64,000 nucleotides of DNA, taken from contig JAGMVK010000015.1 in assembly GCA_020747065.1 (NCBI GenBank), forward strand, positions 1,240,001-1,304,000, read 5' to 3'. The notes under the pieces are model-generated. The model was not told where the DNA came from. It searched no databases and saw only the letters and a program-made list of their open reading frames with translations. Positions 31,930 through 44,237 of the stretch are shown here, in pieces. Both the position numbers and the translations under genes were made by a program. How positions within the stretch are numbered: the first letter of the stretch is position 1; each line of letters starts with the position of its first letter. This stretch comes from Cadophora sp. MPI-SDFR-AT-0126 (lineage: Eukaryota; Ascomycota; Leotiomycetes; Helotiales; Ploettnerulaceae).

Positions 31930-34900
31930 AGATAAAACTCTTTGCTAAAATAAAATCTTTTCTTTTATAATTTTTTAATTACTTTTGCCGGCGTTTTATT
32001 AATCTTTTTATAACGTTTCGTTTCTGAAGTCTTTTTATTTCTTTTTTTAACTTTATTTTTAAGCTTTCTTTTAATTCTTAAGAATCTTTTATAAAGCTAA
32101 ACCCTTTTTATTTTACTAAATATTACTTTACTTTTTTTTAAATACGTTTGTTTAAGAGTTTCTTTATCGCTTATAATTCTTCGTTATTTATTAAGTCTAG
32201 CTGGATAATAACCGATGCCTTACCGGCTTTTCGGTAATACGGTTCTAGTAGGAATATATAAAAGACTTTATAAAGTTTATTATATTTCGTTAGTAGCTTT
32301 AGCTTATATATTTGCTTTTTAATACGTTCTTCGATCTCGAAAGGTCTTAAAAATCGATAATCTAGCTTCCGATTAAAGCGTTCTGTTCGAATATTCTTCG
32401 AAGAAAAGAGGACTTATTCTTTTATTTTAAACTTTATAAAGCGGTAATTCTTATTATATTATCTCGCTTACAAGTCTTTAATTCTTCGCTAGCTTTCCTT
32501 TAGCTTTTAGCATTTCTTAACGATTTTTTCTGCGTGTTCTCTTATAATAAATATCTCTTTTCTTTAAAAGTCGTCTTCGATTCCCTAGCGATTATCCAGC
32601 GTTATACCGTATCGGGCTTTATTTAAAGTTATCTTAATTACCTTATAATATACGTTTATATAAGTAAATTTTATTATTAATATTAAGTCTATTTAGTTAT
32701 TTTAATAATAGCAGATATAATTATATAATTATTTTTTTAAAGCTTAATTTTATTTTTTCGTTTATTCGTCGATTTGCGAGTAAAACGCTATCGAGAGCTT
32801 TTTTATAATCTTTAAATAGAAATATAGCTTTTTCCAGAATTTCAACGTGAATACCGATTTTTTATCTGAAATAATCGACGCTAGCAGCCCGTAGTCTTTA
32901 AATTAATATTTTATAAATAAACGAGTAAGTTACTTAATATTAATTGTTTTCAGATAAGAGATATACTTAAGCTTTTTAATATATCTGTCGATAATTATTA
33001 ATAAGCTATCGGCTACTCTCTAAGTAATCGAACTCTTACTCGGAAGTAAATCTGTAATAAAGTTTATCGATATTAACTCGTATAGCTTCGTTAGTAAGCT
33101 AAGCGCCTGTATCTCGCTGGCGCTTTTCGTGCGTCTCGATTTTATTTTTTAATAAATATCGTATATTTTAACGTATTTCTTTACGTCCTTAGCTAATTTA
33201 AGCTAATAATACTTCAGCTTTATTAATTTCAGCGTTTTTTATAATTAAAGTACCCCGTTATTAAGAGGTCGTAATAGATTTTTATAATCTTATTTCGTAT
33301 AACCGTATCTCGCGAAACGTACGCTTTACTTTAATATCTTAATAATCCTTCGCTATCGACTCTCTAGCTTCTACTTTCGGCTTTATTTATTTAAGCGCGC
33401 TTTTTTATAGCTAAAGCGTTCTTTTTTTATAACTTTAATAAAAAAGGTAATAGCGTGTTTAATAACTTCGCCGTTTCGTTTTTTATAATCGTTATTATAA
33501 AAAAACGTAATACAGCGTATTTATAACTACGTTGACTAGTAATTAGCTTTTTATTAGCGAGTTACAGGAGGTCTACGCCTCGGGTCGAGTTCAGTGAATT
33601 TTTAAGCTTTATAAGTATATACCGGTGGTTAGGCGTAAAGGTAACTTCTATAGCCTTAGTCGGCTGCTTAGCTAAGCTAGCCCCGCTAGTAAATTATGAA
33701 ATCTGAGTCAATCGGTATAATATTATATTATTCTCGCATCGGCTACTTTTCGTCGTGTTCCTAGCTGTATTATACACGCGGATTAATTTAATCCGAATTG
33801 CATTTTGCAATTTTCTTTAAAGAGTTAAGAGTATAATATTCTAATTATTCCTGTTTAGCTTATAATTAAGTCTTTTCGAAAGTTTATTAGCGGGATTGCT
33901 CTTTCTTTACTTATATAATATTACGAAATTATATTTAAATAACTCTAGCGCTCACTTAACTTGTCTTTTACTAAGCTTCGTAATAGTTATAAAATACTTC
34001 AGATTACTATAATTTATTAATACTTCGACTGGAAATAGACTACTTTCTAAGTAATATCTTTATTAAGTAAAGCATCGTATTATTACTAGTAATTCTTAAT
34101 TATAAGTCTCGTAATTAAGCTCTGCAGCTTCCAGTTTCTTGCTATAAAAAGCGATCGGATAATAAGCGGGCTTTTACTTGTTTTTTACTAGCTACTCGCT
34201 AAGCTATGATAAGATTCCTGTAATTATAAATTCTGAAGTATCGGCTTTTAGCTTATAAGGTTTCTTAAGGTCGAAATATATTAATAATAGTGCTGTAGTG
34301 AATGCTTTAATTAAGTTATTAAATACATCTTATTATAGCTTTTCTTATATGAATTTAAAAGCGGCTTTATTTTTTTTTTTTTAATTCTTATTAAGTTTAT
34401 TATTAGCTAAATAATCGCCGAGAACTAATAGATAAATCGCTGATAAAAGTTCGTAAAGCTAATAAAGATTTGCATATTTTTAATACTTTCAGGGACTAGT
34501 TATTCGCGGATAATATTTATCCGATTAGCTTTTATTAATACTTCGGAGGTTAATATAATATAGCTTAAGAAGTTAATATTTTAAGCGTTAAACTTGCACT
34601 TCGAGAGTTTTACGAAAAGACTATACTACCGTAAGCGCCTTAAGACCTCTCGAACGTTTTTTGTATATTACGAGGGATCTGTCGAATATATTAAAATATT
34701 ATTCAGATATATAATATAAATAACGTCGATTAATTCAGTTAAAGTATTATTAATATATACCCGGAAAGTCGCTAGCGTATTAGAAAGTCTGAAAAGTATT
34801 ATCTGATACTTGTAATACTTATACCTCATGCGGAAAGCTGTTTTTTATTTATTGCCGACGCGAATTCGCACTCGATAATAAGTGTTTTTTAAATTTAATA

Positions 34901-36900
34901 AAATAAACACTTTAGCTTCTCGGAGCTTATTTAGCGTCTCGCTAATTAAAAGTAAAAGGTATCGATTCTTTACCGTGATCTTATTTAACGCACGGTAATC
35001 TACGTATAAGCGCAGGCTTTTATCTTTCTTCGGGATAAAAAGAATTAAAACTTTAACTGAACTTTTACTCTTACGGATTTATCTTTTAGCTTCCGATATC
35101 TTAAGGTATTCCCGAAGAACTTTTAGCTTTTTCTTAAAAAAGTTATAAATAAAAGAAAAGAGTATATTTGTATCGAGCTGCAGTTTAATCGTATACTACC
35201 GTTTTTTTAAAAAAGCTAACTTTTATACCTTTTCTTCCGAGAAGACGTTCTTAAATTCCCGATACTCTAAAGGTATAGCTGGCGTTGCGTCAGGTATTAA
35301 TAAGCGTATAGCGTTTAAGAAGGGTATTAGTTTAAAAACAGGAATTTCTTTTATATTTACAAGAGTTGCAAACGTTTCGAGTTTAAGTAATTGAATATTA
35401 TTAAAATTATACGAGTATTTCTACTGTTTGTTTCGAAAATTAATAAGAGAGTCAATATCTTTTAGCTATAGCTATTCTAGGATTAAGTCGATACTTAATA
35501 TATCAACGACTCTTAGCCGAATAGTATCTAGCTTTATTTGTTCGATAGTATTAATAAGCTTAACTTAAGCGAGAGTAATACTGTATATTACACTTTCGTA
35601 ATCAGGGATTATCTTGAAGACCTTCGGTTTCTCGCTAGTAAGTTTAAGATTATATTCCTTTGCGATTAACTTAAATATAAAATTGTCTTCTGCTTCGCTG
35701 TTAATTAAAACAGTAAGGGTTCTTTACTTTTTTACTTATAAGACTTTAAGTTGAATTTCATTTCTTTTTTCTTATAAGCTTAAAAAAGTAGTAAAAGCCG
35801 CTTTAAATCGAGCGCTTTTCTAGCGTTTATTTAGCTCTGAGTATACTAATACGTAGTATTTTTCTTTATTACACTTATAATAAGTAATCCCCGGTTGAAA
35901 AGTAGATCTTCTCTTATTAATTACTAGTGTCTGGTTCGGGTTCCGTTAGCGAAGGTTAATACGAATTCTCTTTTTTAAGCTTTCGTTTTTATTTTCTTTA
36001 TCTTTCTTATTCCGCTCTCTTTTTCGGCTGCTTTAAGAGAGTAGCCTTTTATATAGCTCTTTTTCTCTTATTACTTTGCTCTTATTGTTTTTCAAGGTAT
36101 AAGTCTCTTATAACGTAATAATTAATATTAAGTGCTTTTTAAACTAAATCTAATCTGCTTATTTATTAACAACGATTCACTCGCGAATCTTCGGGCGGAT
36201 CTTGCGAAAGAGTTAAGACTTCTTTTATTTATAAGAAAAAGGCTTTATAAGCTTTTCTAACTTTTTTAAGTATTCTACGAACTCTTAAATACTTTAGCCC
36301 TGTTTTTATTAAGCTTTTTCATACGTTAGTTTATTAGTTACTCGTCGTGCGATAAGAATTAATTAAAAGTTCGCTAGGAATTCTTTATAATCGTCTTAGG
36401 TTATAGTATATATTTTCTTAGAAGTATTCTTCTTAAACTTTTCTTAAGCACTCGCTAAGGAATCTTTTAAAAAGGTCGCTGCTTACTTAATACGGGATAA
36501 ATTATTTAAGTATACTCTTACGTCGTAGTCAAAGACTCGATTGTATACTTATATATATTTCGTAAGCTCTTTTTATATTTTACTCTTATATATAAAAAAA
36601 AGTATATATCAGGCATGCTTCTTATAAGTAGCTTGAAACGCAAGGGCGGTAATTAAGCGTTCTGCTAGCGCGTTATCAGGAACGGATATTAAAGTACTGG
36701 ATTCCTATTTCTCAGTTATTTAGGCTCGTTCTGCTACGGCCTTCGGGTATTAAGCGTAATTATTCTTATATATACAACGGTATTCTATAACTAATTCGTT
36801 TAAGGCATCGTTACGTGCTCGTATCTCAGCTATCTGTTATAGCAGAACGTTAGTCCCGTTTATTACTAGCGTATCGCCGGCTTTTTCCTTAGGGTTTAAC
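31930..36900 (-). pseudogene. Degraded gypsy gag-pol
   Basis: Translated on the minus strand: a knuckle-like GITYYKCNKEKYY near 35860-35910 (CCHC with cysteines lost); reverse transcriptase with LRLYVDYRALNKITVKNRY, AKVFILLNLKNTYYRVRI and KTAFRMRY near 34790-35010; integrase C-terminal VFYIFLLEPYYRKAG near 32220-32270; and a chromodomain (KLLNKRI, YLVK, KGFSFI, SWEL-like) near 32060-32160. TAA/TAG codons replace Gln and Trp throughout. Protease and the central integrase were not resolved. Confidence 0.85.
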
Positions 36901-36970
36901 GAAAGCTTCGTTCGCGTTCGAAGTACTATCGTATTAGTCGTTAGGCTAGTAGTAAGGAAAGCAATTATAA

Positions 36971-37258
36971 TATAATAATTATTAAGTTCACTAAAGTAAC
37001 GAGGTACAATAGGGATCTTTTAGTAATTAATTAAAAAAGTTCTAATAATAATAGACTAATTACTAAAGAAAGATTAACTCTTCTTTAAGAAGGAGTTATA
37101 TATATATTAGCTAAGGAATGCAAGAGAAATGCTTACGTACTATCTTTTTATACTTACGTTTATTTTATATGTAGCTTATCTTTTATATACTATATTATAT
37201 GCGGCTTATCTTTCATAGTCCTTTATTTATACTGTTCTGAATGTAGTCCTTATAATAT
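36971..37258 (-). repeat. Gypsy 5' LTR (right in window)
   Basis: Partner of the repeat at 30275-30562. With the element on the minus strand this is the upstream LTR. It holds TATATATATTAGC promoter-like sequence. Confidence 0.9.
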
Positions 37259-37893
37259 AAAAATTAAGAAACAAAAAAAAAAGGTTTAAAAAGACGATGA
37301 ATTGTTTTTTTTTAAAAAAAAAAGATTATAAAAAAAACTGTTTATATATAAATATATATTAAAAAGATATAAGTTTGTTATAATATACGTCTTTGTTTAA
37401 TAAGGCTATTATTCAGGCTTTAAAAACTAAAAACACTAGCTTATAACCTTTATAACTTCAATAAGCGGAACGTAAGTTTGGATATAGTCTTCGCAAACTT
37501 ATTTATAAAAACATAGCTCTTAAACCAAGCTTAAATAACGATCTTATTATCTACGATAAAACAAAAGACATTTATACCGTCGTCGTTTTGATCGTGTAAC
37601 GATGCTAACTAAGAGAGCGTTATAAGAGAGGTATATAATAATACGTTAGCGATAGTTATCAAGTACTAATAAGTTTAATACAAAAAAAAAACCAAAAAAA
37701 ATTCAAAATTCAAAAAGTCTAAGGACGAACTTTCTTATATATATAAATCTAGTCAAAAATAATCTTAGCTAAACTTAACTAAGAACTTTAAATCCCTTTA
37801 GTATATAAGTCGATTACTATATTACCACTTTCCTAAAAGAGTTTAATCTTAAGTTATATAAATATTAGTTCGGGGCTAATTTAGTAATGTTTG
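37259..37893. repeat. AT-rich relic, A-tract rich
   Basis: Several A or T runs of 8-10 (for example 37269-37330), no readable domain. It is the insertion site of the solo LTR that follows. Confidence 0.5.
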
Positions 37894-37898
37894 CGTTA

Positions 37899-38174
37899 TG
37901 TGACGCTTGCTCTAGAAAGACGGCAATCACGTGTGAGAGACGCCTCATATATCAACGCATGGGAAGTATATGACGATACTAAGCATTAACTTAGAATTAA
38001 TAACTACGGAGTCTAGAAGGTATAGAGGAAAGAGAGTTATATACACCGGTATGGAGTCTCTGCCCCGCCTTATCTCGATAATCCGGGTGCATTAGAAATT
38101 AGCTATAGTGCCACTAATTTCCAGTGACCTGGGATAACCTGCCTAAGGCTAGCTGAAGACTCCAGAGCGTCACA
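37899..38174. repeat. Solo LTR with 5-bp target duplication
   Basis: 276 bp beginning TGTGACGCTTG and ending GAGCGTCACA, so the tips are inverted repeats with canonical TG...CA. It is flanked on both sides by CGTTA (37894-37898 and 38175-38179). No internal coding region is present, as after LTR-LTR recombination. Its base composition is higher in GC than the surrounding RIP-degraded DNA, so it inserted later than, or was spared by, the RIP of its host sequence. Confidence 0.85.
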
Positions 38175-38179
38175 CGTTA

Positions 38180-38771
38180 ATAAGTTTAATATTAAGTAGT
38201 AAATTAATTATTAATAAAAAAGGGGTAAATTTATAAGTTTAAAGCCTGACATAATCTTAATAACTAGCTCTAAGCTAAAGCGTATAATAGCAAAATCTAT
38301 AAAATCTATTATAACTTATTATATCGCTTTTAATAATATTTTATATATAAAATTATTATTATTATTTTGTTTGTTTATATATTTATTTACCTTTACTTTA
38401 ATAGAGTAGTCGCTAAGTCGCTACCTTCTCGTTGTAACGGAGTATTCATATGAGACCTTGGGCAATAGTTTATTCGAAGTCCTCTCCTAACGTTATCCCT
38501 AACGTTATCCCTTAATTAGTATACTCTTGCGAGGTGAACGTCGCTTTCACCACTTCCGCTATAGTGGCCGTGTCCCCCCTGGACCGCACATGACGTGACT
38601 GGCATCCACACGTTTTCTTACGTAATTTATGCACTTTTATGAAGCTATTCACAAATTTGTGAACAGCAAGTCCAATTATGAAGTCAAAGCGGGCTTAGTC
38701 GTTCTTTGGGACGCGTCCTAAGTAATTCAGATATCAAATGAGCCTACTTTTCGCTTGGATTATCGTTCATT
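38180..38771. other. AT-rich to normal transition, no gene
   Basis: Contains two copies of TAACGTTATCCC in tandem near 38498-38522. No coding feature supported. Confidence 0.4.
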
Positions 38772-39207
38772 ATGTCGCTTCTATATTTCTATCCCGATTA
38801 CTCGATCGTTATCTGCATGTCCTGTCAATATGCCCTTCAGACCACGACTCTTAGTGGTATCCTCACGCATCTTATGCGATTCCATGAGGGGTACTCCACA
38901 GCAGAGAGGCAGGCTATGGCCGCAGATGTCCCGACGGCACTTCTCGCGTCTCCTAATCAAGTCAAGCATTTCCAACCTCCGCCAACCCTTCCACCAATCC
39001 CTCAATTCGTGACCTTTACCGATGGTATTGCGTGTGAGCTCTGCCCTGCTGACCAGATATATCTGCCGCCAAAACGTAGAATTGAAGCCGTGCAAGAAGA
39101 AGCAACGGGACCAGGATACAGTCTTAGCTAAAGATGCTATGATAGCACATCTAGGGACCGTTCACGGGTGGAGACGGAAGCAGGGGGGCTTGACGCGAGA
39201 GGAATGA
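38772..39207 (+). pseudogene. OrsD/DUF3505-like zinc-finger protein fragment
   Basis: From ATG 38772 the frame reads LYFYPDYSIVICMSCQYAL, LTHLMRFHEGYSTAERQ and FTDGIACELCPAD, the paired Cys/His N-terminal module (DUF3505) found in the OrsD-like family and in many fungal mobile-element-linked proteins. After about 39045 the homologous continuation is in another frame: RYICRQNVELKPCKKK, then AKDAMIAHLGTVHGW. So a small indel breaks the second zinc-finger-like unit, and translation ends at 39129 in the first frame. Full-length relatives are much longer; nothing downstream matches, so this is a truncated, frameshifted fragment. Confidence 0.65.
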
Positions 39208-40951
39208 TTTAGTTGTTAAGTTTTGTGGTCAGGACGGATAATTTGGATGAGGAGAAACGGTTGAATGGGCATGGCGAAATCTTCTAGACTCGGTGATTAG
39301 GCCCAAGGGACAAATCAATTGGCCCTTGGAATGCCGTATTTGAAGGGGGAAAAAAGGCATTGAGATCGATCGCCGAGCAGCGGGAACACAATGTCGATCT
39401 ATGAAGGGGTGGTACTGGTCCCTCCGTACTCTGTGTGTTCTCGCTCTCGGTGATTTGTGGTCCATTTCTTCAAGCATCTGCTCTACTTCCCACCGAGACG
39501 GGGAGCTAGATCGAAGCGGCGTATCGGGGACAACGTTCTCGAACGGATTCGGTGTTGTGAGAGGATTTGCTTTAGCGACAAGCTCGAAGACAGCAAGCTA
39601 GATAATCAGATCAGACCATGTTTCGGCGTCAGATTTATTGCAGACAACCTGTCCCATTAAAGGCACCGCTAATAGAAGTCCAATTCATTAGAATCCAGAA
39701 GACTGTGCATCATCGCAAGGTCGCCAGAGAGGGATCTGTTAGCTATTCGAGAATGAAGGCTACGAGCAGTCGGTTCGATAAGTAGAGCTTGGATAGGGTC
39801 AAGCACTAGCTCTTTGACAACTATGTACTTTAGCAATGTAGCAATCTTCAAAAAGTGAATTATACCTTCAGAAGTAGATCTAGAAAACACAAGTTGTACT
39901 GTATTGGAGGATATTGGACACTAAATTCTGCATATCTCGACTCGAAAGGCCTCGAAAGGCATCTAGCCCGTCCTTGATAGGATTCTTTCGAATTCTATCT
40001 AACTCAGATATCGAAGCCATTGGAGATTATCAGCGCAGCCTAATAAGTATTGTGATGCCAGAGTAAACGACGTTTTCCGTAGTGCATTTTCAAATCTTAA
40101 GCCTCTCGGTTCTTCTTTCCGAGAACGGCAAAACATTCTTACAATTTATGTTAAAAATAGATTGCGGTCTCTGGAGATAGGCATCACCCACGTGCATAAT
40201 TATGTGAGTTCAGCCTGTTTGCTTTTTAAGCCACCACGGTAGAATTGAACTATTGGTAATTACTATCAACGCGCAATATAAGGTAAGAAAATACGACAGA
40301 TGCACACCAAATATTGATATCGAGTTTCGTTTGACGTCTCAGGGATGATATTGAGGGATTTTTACGAGGGTTGAAAGTCAAGGTTGCCATCGAGGCTGCC
40401 TAACACGCAGCTAGCTGCCAGCGCATTCACAGCGCCCCAAGGCTTGTATCTCATCTGCAGATGCATATCCAATTGGATGCCAAGCCCGCTAGGTGCTCAG
40501 ACAAACGCTTCATGCATGGCCACGACCCAATGTTTCATGTGTCAGCCGATACATTTGTTTTGTAGTTTGCTTCAATGGTGCCTTCCACAATTTGATTCTA
40601 ATACCCGCCCCATAATTCAACTTCGTCCCCAAATTTTAATATCTTTAGAATCCCAGGAGCTCATCTTCGGAACACCTTTATAATTATCCAAATATGCAAG
40701 ATACTAACCCACTTGTCATTCCCTAAGTTCAAGTCTTCTATTAATGCGGGAGAGAATCTTTCCGGGAATCATATTACGCAAGGCTAAGAATGTGGCGCTC
40801 AAGGTCTCAGCTCCTCTTCAATCGGGCGGATCACGCTGGCACAAGCCTGCGCCTTATTCTACAGCTGGAATCCGAGTCTGTATAAGTTACCAGGCTCCCT
40901 CTACCTCATCTAGGATATTTGTTAAGCTCCTACCCGCAGTTTGTCGTGTTG
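39208..40951. other. Intergenic, no confident gene
   Basis: Normal composition with several short frames (39401-39601, 40384-40683 and others), none with a recognised domain or consistent splice model. It could contain decayed remains of the OrsD-like gene or upstream exons of the membrane-protein gene. Confidence 0.4.
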
Positions 40952-42134
40952 ATGTCGTCCCAAAATTTCACGTCCTTAAGCGGACTTCCCTGTAGTAACT
41001 ACACATCATGGCATCATCTTATATACCTACCCCAATCCTCTATTGATGGGATTGTTGCTCGATGCCCCAATATATGCCAATTTGTTCACGGACCCGGTAA
41101 TCCTGACTTGGCTGGTGTTGGCGTAAGCATAAAAGCCCTAACGGTTGAATATTTTGCTAATGCGTACAAGGTGGTCCCTTCATATATCATGGAGCTGGCA
41201 TTAGCAATCCTTTTCGGGCCTTTGCTGCATTTTTGCTCGCATATACTGCCCGCTTTCGGAAGCTCGCACGACCTCAAACATTTTACAACGTGGCTGAAGC
41301 ATCACCAGCAGTTGAGCCTCTGGTCTCAGCTGTTGTTCTCCTTCTCGCTTGCTTTGGCGTGTTTCATACAAGAGTATCAGAGGGAGGTGGCCGCGTATGA
41401 CAGCTCAGTAATACAAGAGGTCGTTGGAGTTAGCCTTACGAGTGTCCTTATAACTACTACGGCCTTCTATCAGAGGATCGAGCGTCCATCACTGTTCTGT
41501 TTCGGCCTGATTACCATCATTGTCTTTACAGCTTTAGCTGCATTTGGTCCACTCATCCGAGGGCATTCAGCAGATCCAATTCTTCAGGCATGTATAAACG
41601 TGTCGAAGGATGAAAAACTTCCCTGGGGTAACGGCGGCGTAAGGCCCTACAAGTTTCCAGAATTCTATGCGAGAGTGGTTCCCTATATCGGGCTTACTCT
41701 AATACTCATATGTATGTGGCTTTATTTGCGGCTACGGCGAGACCATTGGACCAAAACTCACGAAGTAAGTCCGCATCTGCATCACTCGGGTGTAATTCTA
41801 ATAGTTAAACTATAGGAATTTAATTATACGCACCCGGCCGTGAAAGTACTCCTCGTAATGATATTCCTAGTCTCAACGGCGTTAGCTGGGTTCGGCTGCA
41901 CAGATATCCGACAGATTTTTAGAGACGAGACATGCACTGGAAAGGGGATGGAATGGAGATATTGGAGAAGATATATGGGGAGTTGGTCAGGTGTTTGCCT
42001 TGTTTGCGTGGACGCCACTGTTGATCGAGCTTGGCTGTTACATACTGAAAACGGTGGGGTGCACCCTCATAAAAAGAGAGAGTAAAACTCCGTCAGATCA
42101 TTTCCTGCAAGTTCAGCGCAGATATTCGGTATAA
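40952..42134 (+). CDS. Conserved fungal multi-pass membrane protein
   Basis: Two exons, 40952-41764 and 41886-42134, with a 121-bp phase-0 intron (GTAAGT donor after ACTCACGAA, GTTAG acceptor); 353 aa. This splice changes the C-terminus: without it the first exon frame ends 17 residues later. The N-terminal part has CPNICQFVHGPGNPDLAGVGV, a Cys pair plus G-GNPDL-G-GV motif shared by a family of uncharacterised Pezizomycotina membrane proteins. Six hydrophobic helices follow: IMELALAILFGPLL, LWSQLLFSFSLALACF, VVGVSLTSVLITTTAF, LFCFGLITIIVFTALAAF, IGLTLILICMWLYL, and WGVGQVFALFAWTPLLIEL in exon 2. Function unknown; location presumably plasma or endomembrane. Start chosen at the first ATG before the conserved Cys region; an upstream exon cannot be excluded. 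Confidence 0.78.
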
Positions 42135-42183
42135 ATATACACCTGGATTTGAGTTGTCCTGAAATCGCCATTTTGTTAATCCA

Positions 42184-42264
<81 letters not shown>
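42184..42264. repeat. (ATT)27 microsatellite
   Basis: 81 bp of uninterrupted ATT units, 50 bp after the stop codon of the membrane-protein gene. Probably polymorphic in length. Confidence 0.95.
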
Positions 42265-42265
<1 letters not shown>

Positions 42266-43488
42266 CTTTTTACATGCTTTGTGAGTCAGAGACTGTAGTG
42301 GCATGGCAGAGATTGCTCTCTAGCTGTTCTACTTGTAAAGTACAGTGATTTGTGGTACAGGTGGGGGTCTTTTTGCGGTATTATTCTAATGGCTGATGAT
42401 GGTCTTGCCCTAGTTTTGACAATGGAAATTGAGCGAGGGTTCCCTTCTCAAAGGGGTCTTGGTGGTGTAGTCGGGTTGGGTTCTTGGTATGAGGTTTGAC
42501 CAGTGCTTTGGTCCTCTTCCTCATCGATTCCTTCTTCTTCCTGAAGAGGGGAATCCAGGTCACGGTAAGCCGACGAATGACCGTCGTCCGACGGGTCGAT
42601 GGCACAAAAAGTGGTCGCCCTGCACCCGTTGTTTGTTAGATGCTGATCTAGAGGCCCAGGTAGACCTTACCCTAGTAGATTTATCGCATCAGAGTCTCAT
42701 TTACATTTATGGTGTTGAAAAAAAGAGACGGCATCGTCGTAAATATTTTGATGCGGTCGCTTAGACTACCTCTTTTGAATTAATCGAACCTTGGTGCCTT
42801 TCCCGTTTCGAATTTATCGAACCTCAACAATAAATATACCTGGCAGGCGCCCCCGAAAGTATGCAGATAAAGCCGCAGCAAAGGCTGTAGACAGGCTTAG
42901 AGCTATCGAGAGAAAAGCGGCAAAGAAAGCAGCGAGGGAACGCCATAGTACTGGAGTCAGAGATAGTAGCTCTCGGTTTATCCTGGAAGACATTGTATGT
43001 TTTTCTTGCATCGCATATTCATATTTATATTCGTGATTATATTTCATACAGTTATCTCTTAATACTTCGGACAGAGTTAATAGATAACCATTTGCCAGCT
43101 ACTGCGCCTATCTGCTAGCTAGTCTTTAAGCCTTGTGAAGGATCTATTACCGAGTCTTCTACTGCTAAGCTTATTATCACCGGATATAAACAAACCAGAC
43201 ATATCCGGTCTTAATGCATTTAGTAAATTAATATAGATTCTATAAATAAGGATATTAGTTACGGTGCTTGCCTTAACGTAAATAAGCTGGAAAGCGAGAG
43301 CCTAATAAGAATATAAATAACCTTAATTACGACACTAGTGACGATTATAATGCTTAGCTCAGCGATGTTTTTATTAACTTTGGTGGTGATTTTGACGATG
43401 GTATTTATAGTACGACAGGCGAAGTAGATGATCGAGGGGCAGGAGAGACCACCGCCTCGAGGGCTTGAGCCACGAAGAGATGCATAAC
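42265..43488. other. Intergenic with one basic short frame
   Basis: A plus-strand frame at about 42791-43036 contains RRPRKYADKAAAKAVDRLRA and ERKAAKKAARERH. Such Lys/Arg/Ala-rich stretches beginning with a GRPRKYA-like motif are frequent at the N-termini of fungal mobile-element proteins, but nothing else of such a protein is visible. AT-rich from 43040 to 43380. Confidence 0.4.
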
Positions 43489-44029
43489 CTAGGACACAAG
43501 CACCCTCATTTCCGTTACGCCTCCTAGGCTGGTAATTTCAGCTCCTTGTTGAGAGGACTGGGAGGCTATATCGAACCCAGAGTCGCGCAGTACCATCACC
43601 GCGTTAGCATGAATAGTAGTTGCGTGGTGCAGAACGCTAGTAAAGAATGTATAGCGGCGATTGAGCTTGTTGCTCAACATCATCTGCTTTTGATCGGCGA
43701 CATCTTGAAGCAAGTGAAATACACCCGCGGGCGAATCAGTATCACCCCGCGGCAGGAGACACTACCATCATATTCTGTCCGAGACCCTGTCACCTCCCCC
43801 TCTTGGGTAACTGGGTTTAATCCGGCGAACATAAGCACCGGAACTCTACCAACGGGTGCATAGTGCGTCGACTGTCCCATTGCCAGCGCACCACAGTCCA
43901 CATGTATGATAACGCACTGCTTGGAGAAGTCGGCAGCAACTATGGATAAGGCCTTACAGGCTTACAGGTACCATAAAAATGCTGATAGCGCGACCCATTC
44001 TGACAGGTAGTGATGATTGTTAGTTTCAT
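43489..44029 (-). CDS. Unrecognised protein, tentative multi-exon model
   Basis: Minus-strand coding-like segments of normal composition. A possible first exon starts at ATG 44029 (MKLTIITTCQNGSRY) and may splice over a 41-bp intron (GTAAGG...AAGCAG) into CVIIHVDCGALAMGQS, continuing VPVLMFAGLNPVTQEG to about 43765. A second segment in another frame, DTDSPAGVFHLLQDVADQ then TFFTSVLHHATTIHANAVMV and GFDIASQ, ends at the stop at 43489. Joining the two needs a second splice or a frameshift near 43750. I do not recognise the family; no clear signal peptide or membrane helix. Confidence 0.35.
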
Positions 44030-44237
44030 TTTCGTTTTGGCTATCATCTATCAACCGTGGGCTTCTGACTGGGATACAGTGCTACTATGTAGGGATATGC
44101 AAGTAAGATCAGACACAATTATTTAGCCTATGACAGGATTTTAGGTGCTTTCAACCTTTTGTGATCATTTCAATCATGTTTGGACCGTAATGTTGTAGGG
44201 TTGAGCACCTAGTGGTGATACAGCTTCTGATGGGATA

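Larger units (their letters stand above)
30275..37258 (-). mobile_element. Full-length RIP-degraded Ty3/gypsy retrotransposon
   Basis: Two 288-bp direct repeats (30275-30562 and 36971-37258) bound a 6.4-kb AT-rich interior. Domains readable on the minus strand, in order from high to low coordinate, are gag zinc knuckle, reverse transcriptase, integrase C-terminal part and chromodomain, the Ty3/gypsy order. All are broken by stops. The LTR tips read TATAAT and TAATAT rather than TG and CA, as expected after RIP. Target duplication cannot be recognised with certainty. Confidence 0.92.

Noticed and set aside
42184..42264. CRISPR-like or regulatory array
   Set aside because: Simple trinucleotide repeat without spacers, in a eukaryotic genome.
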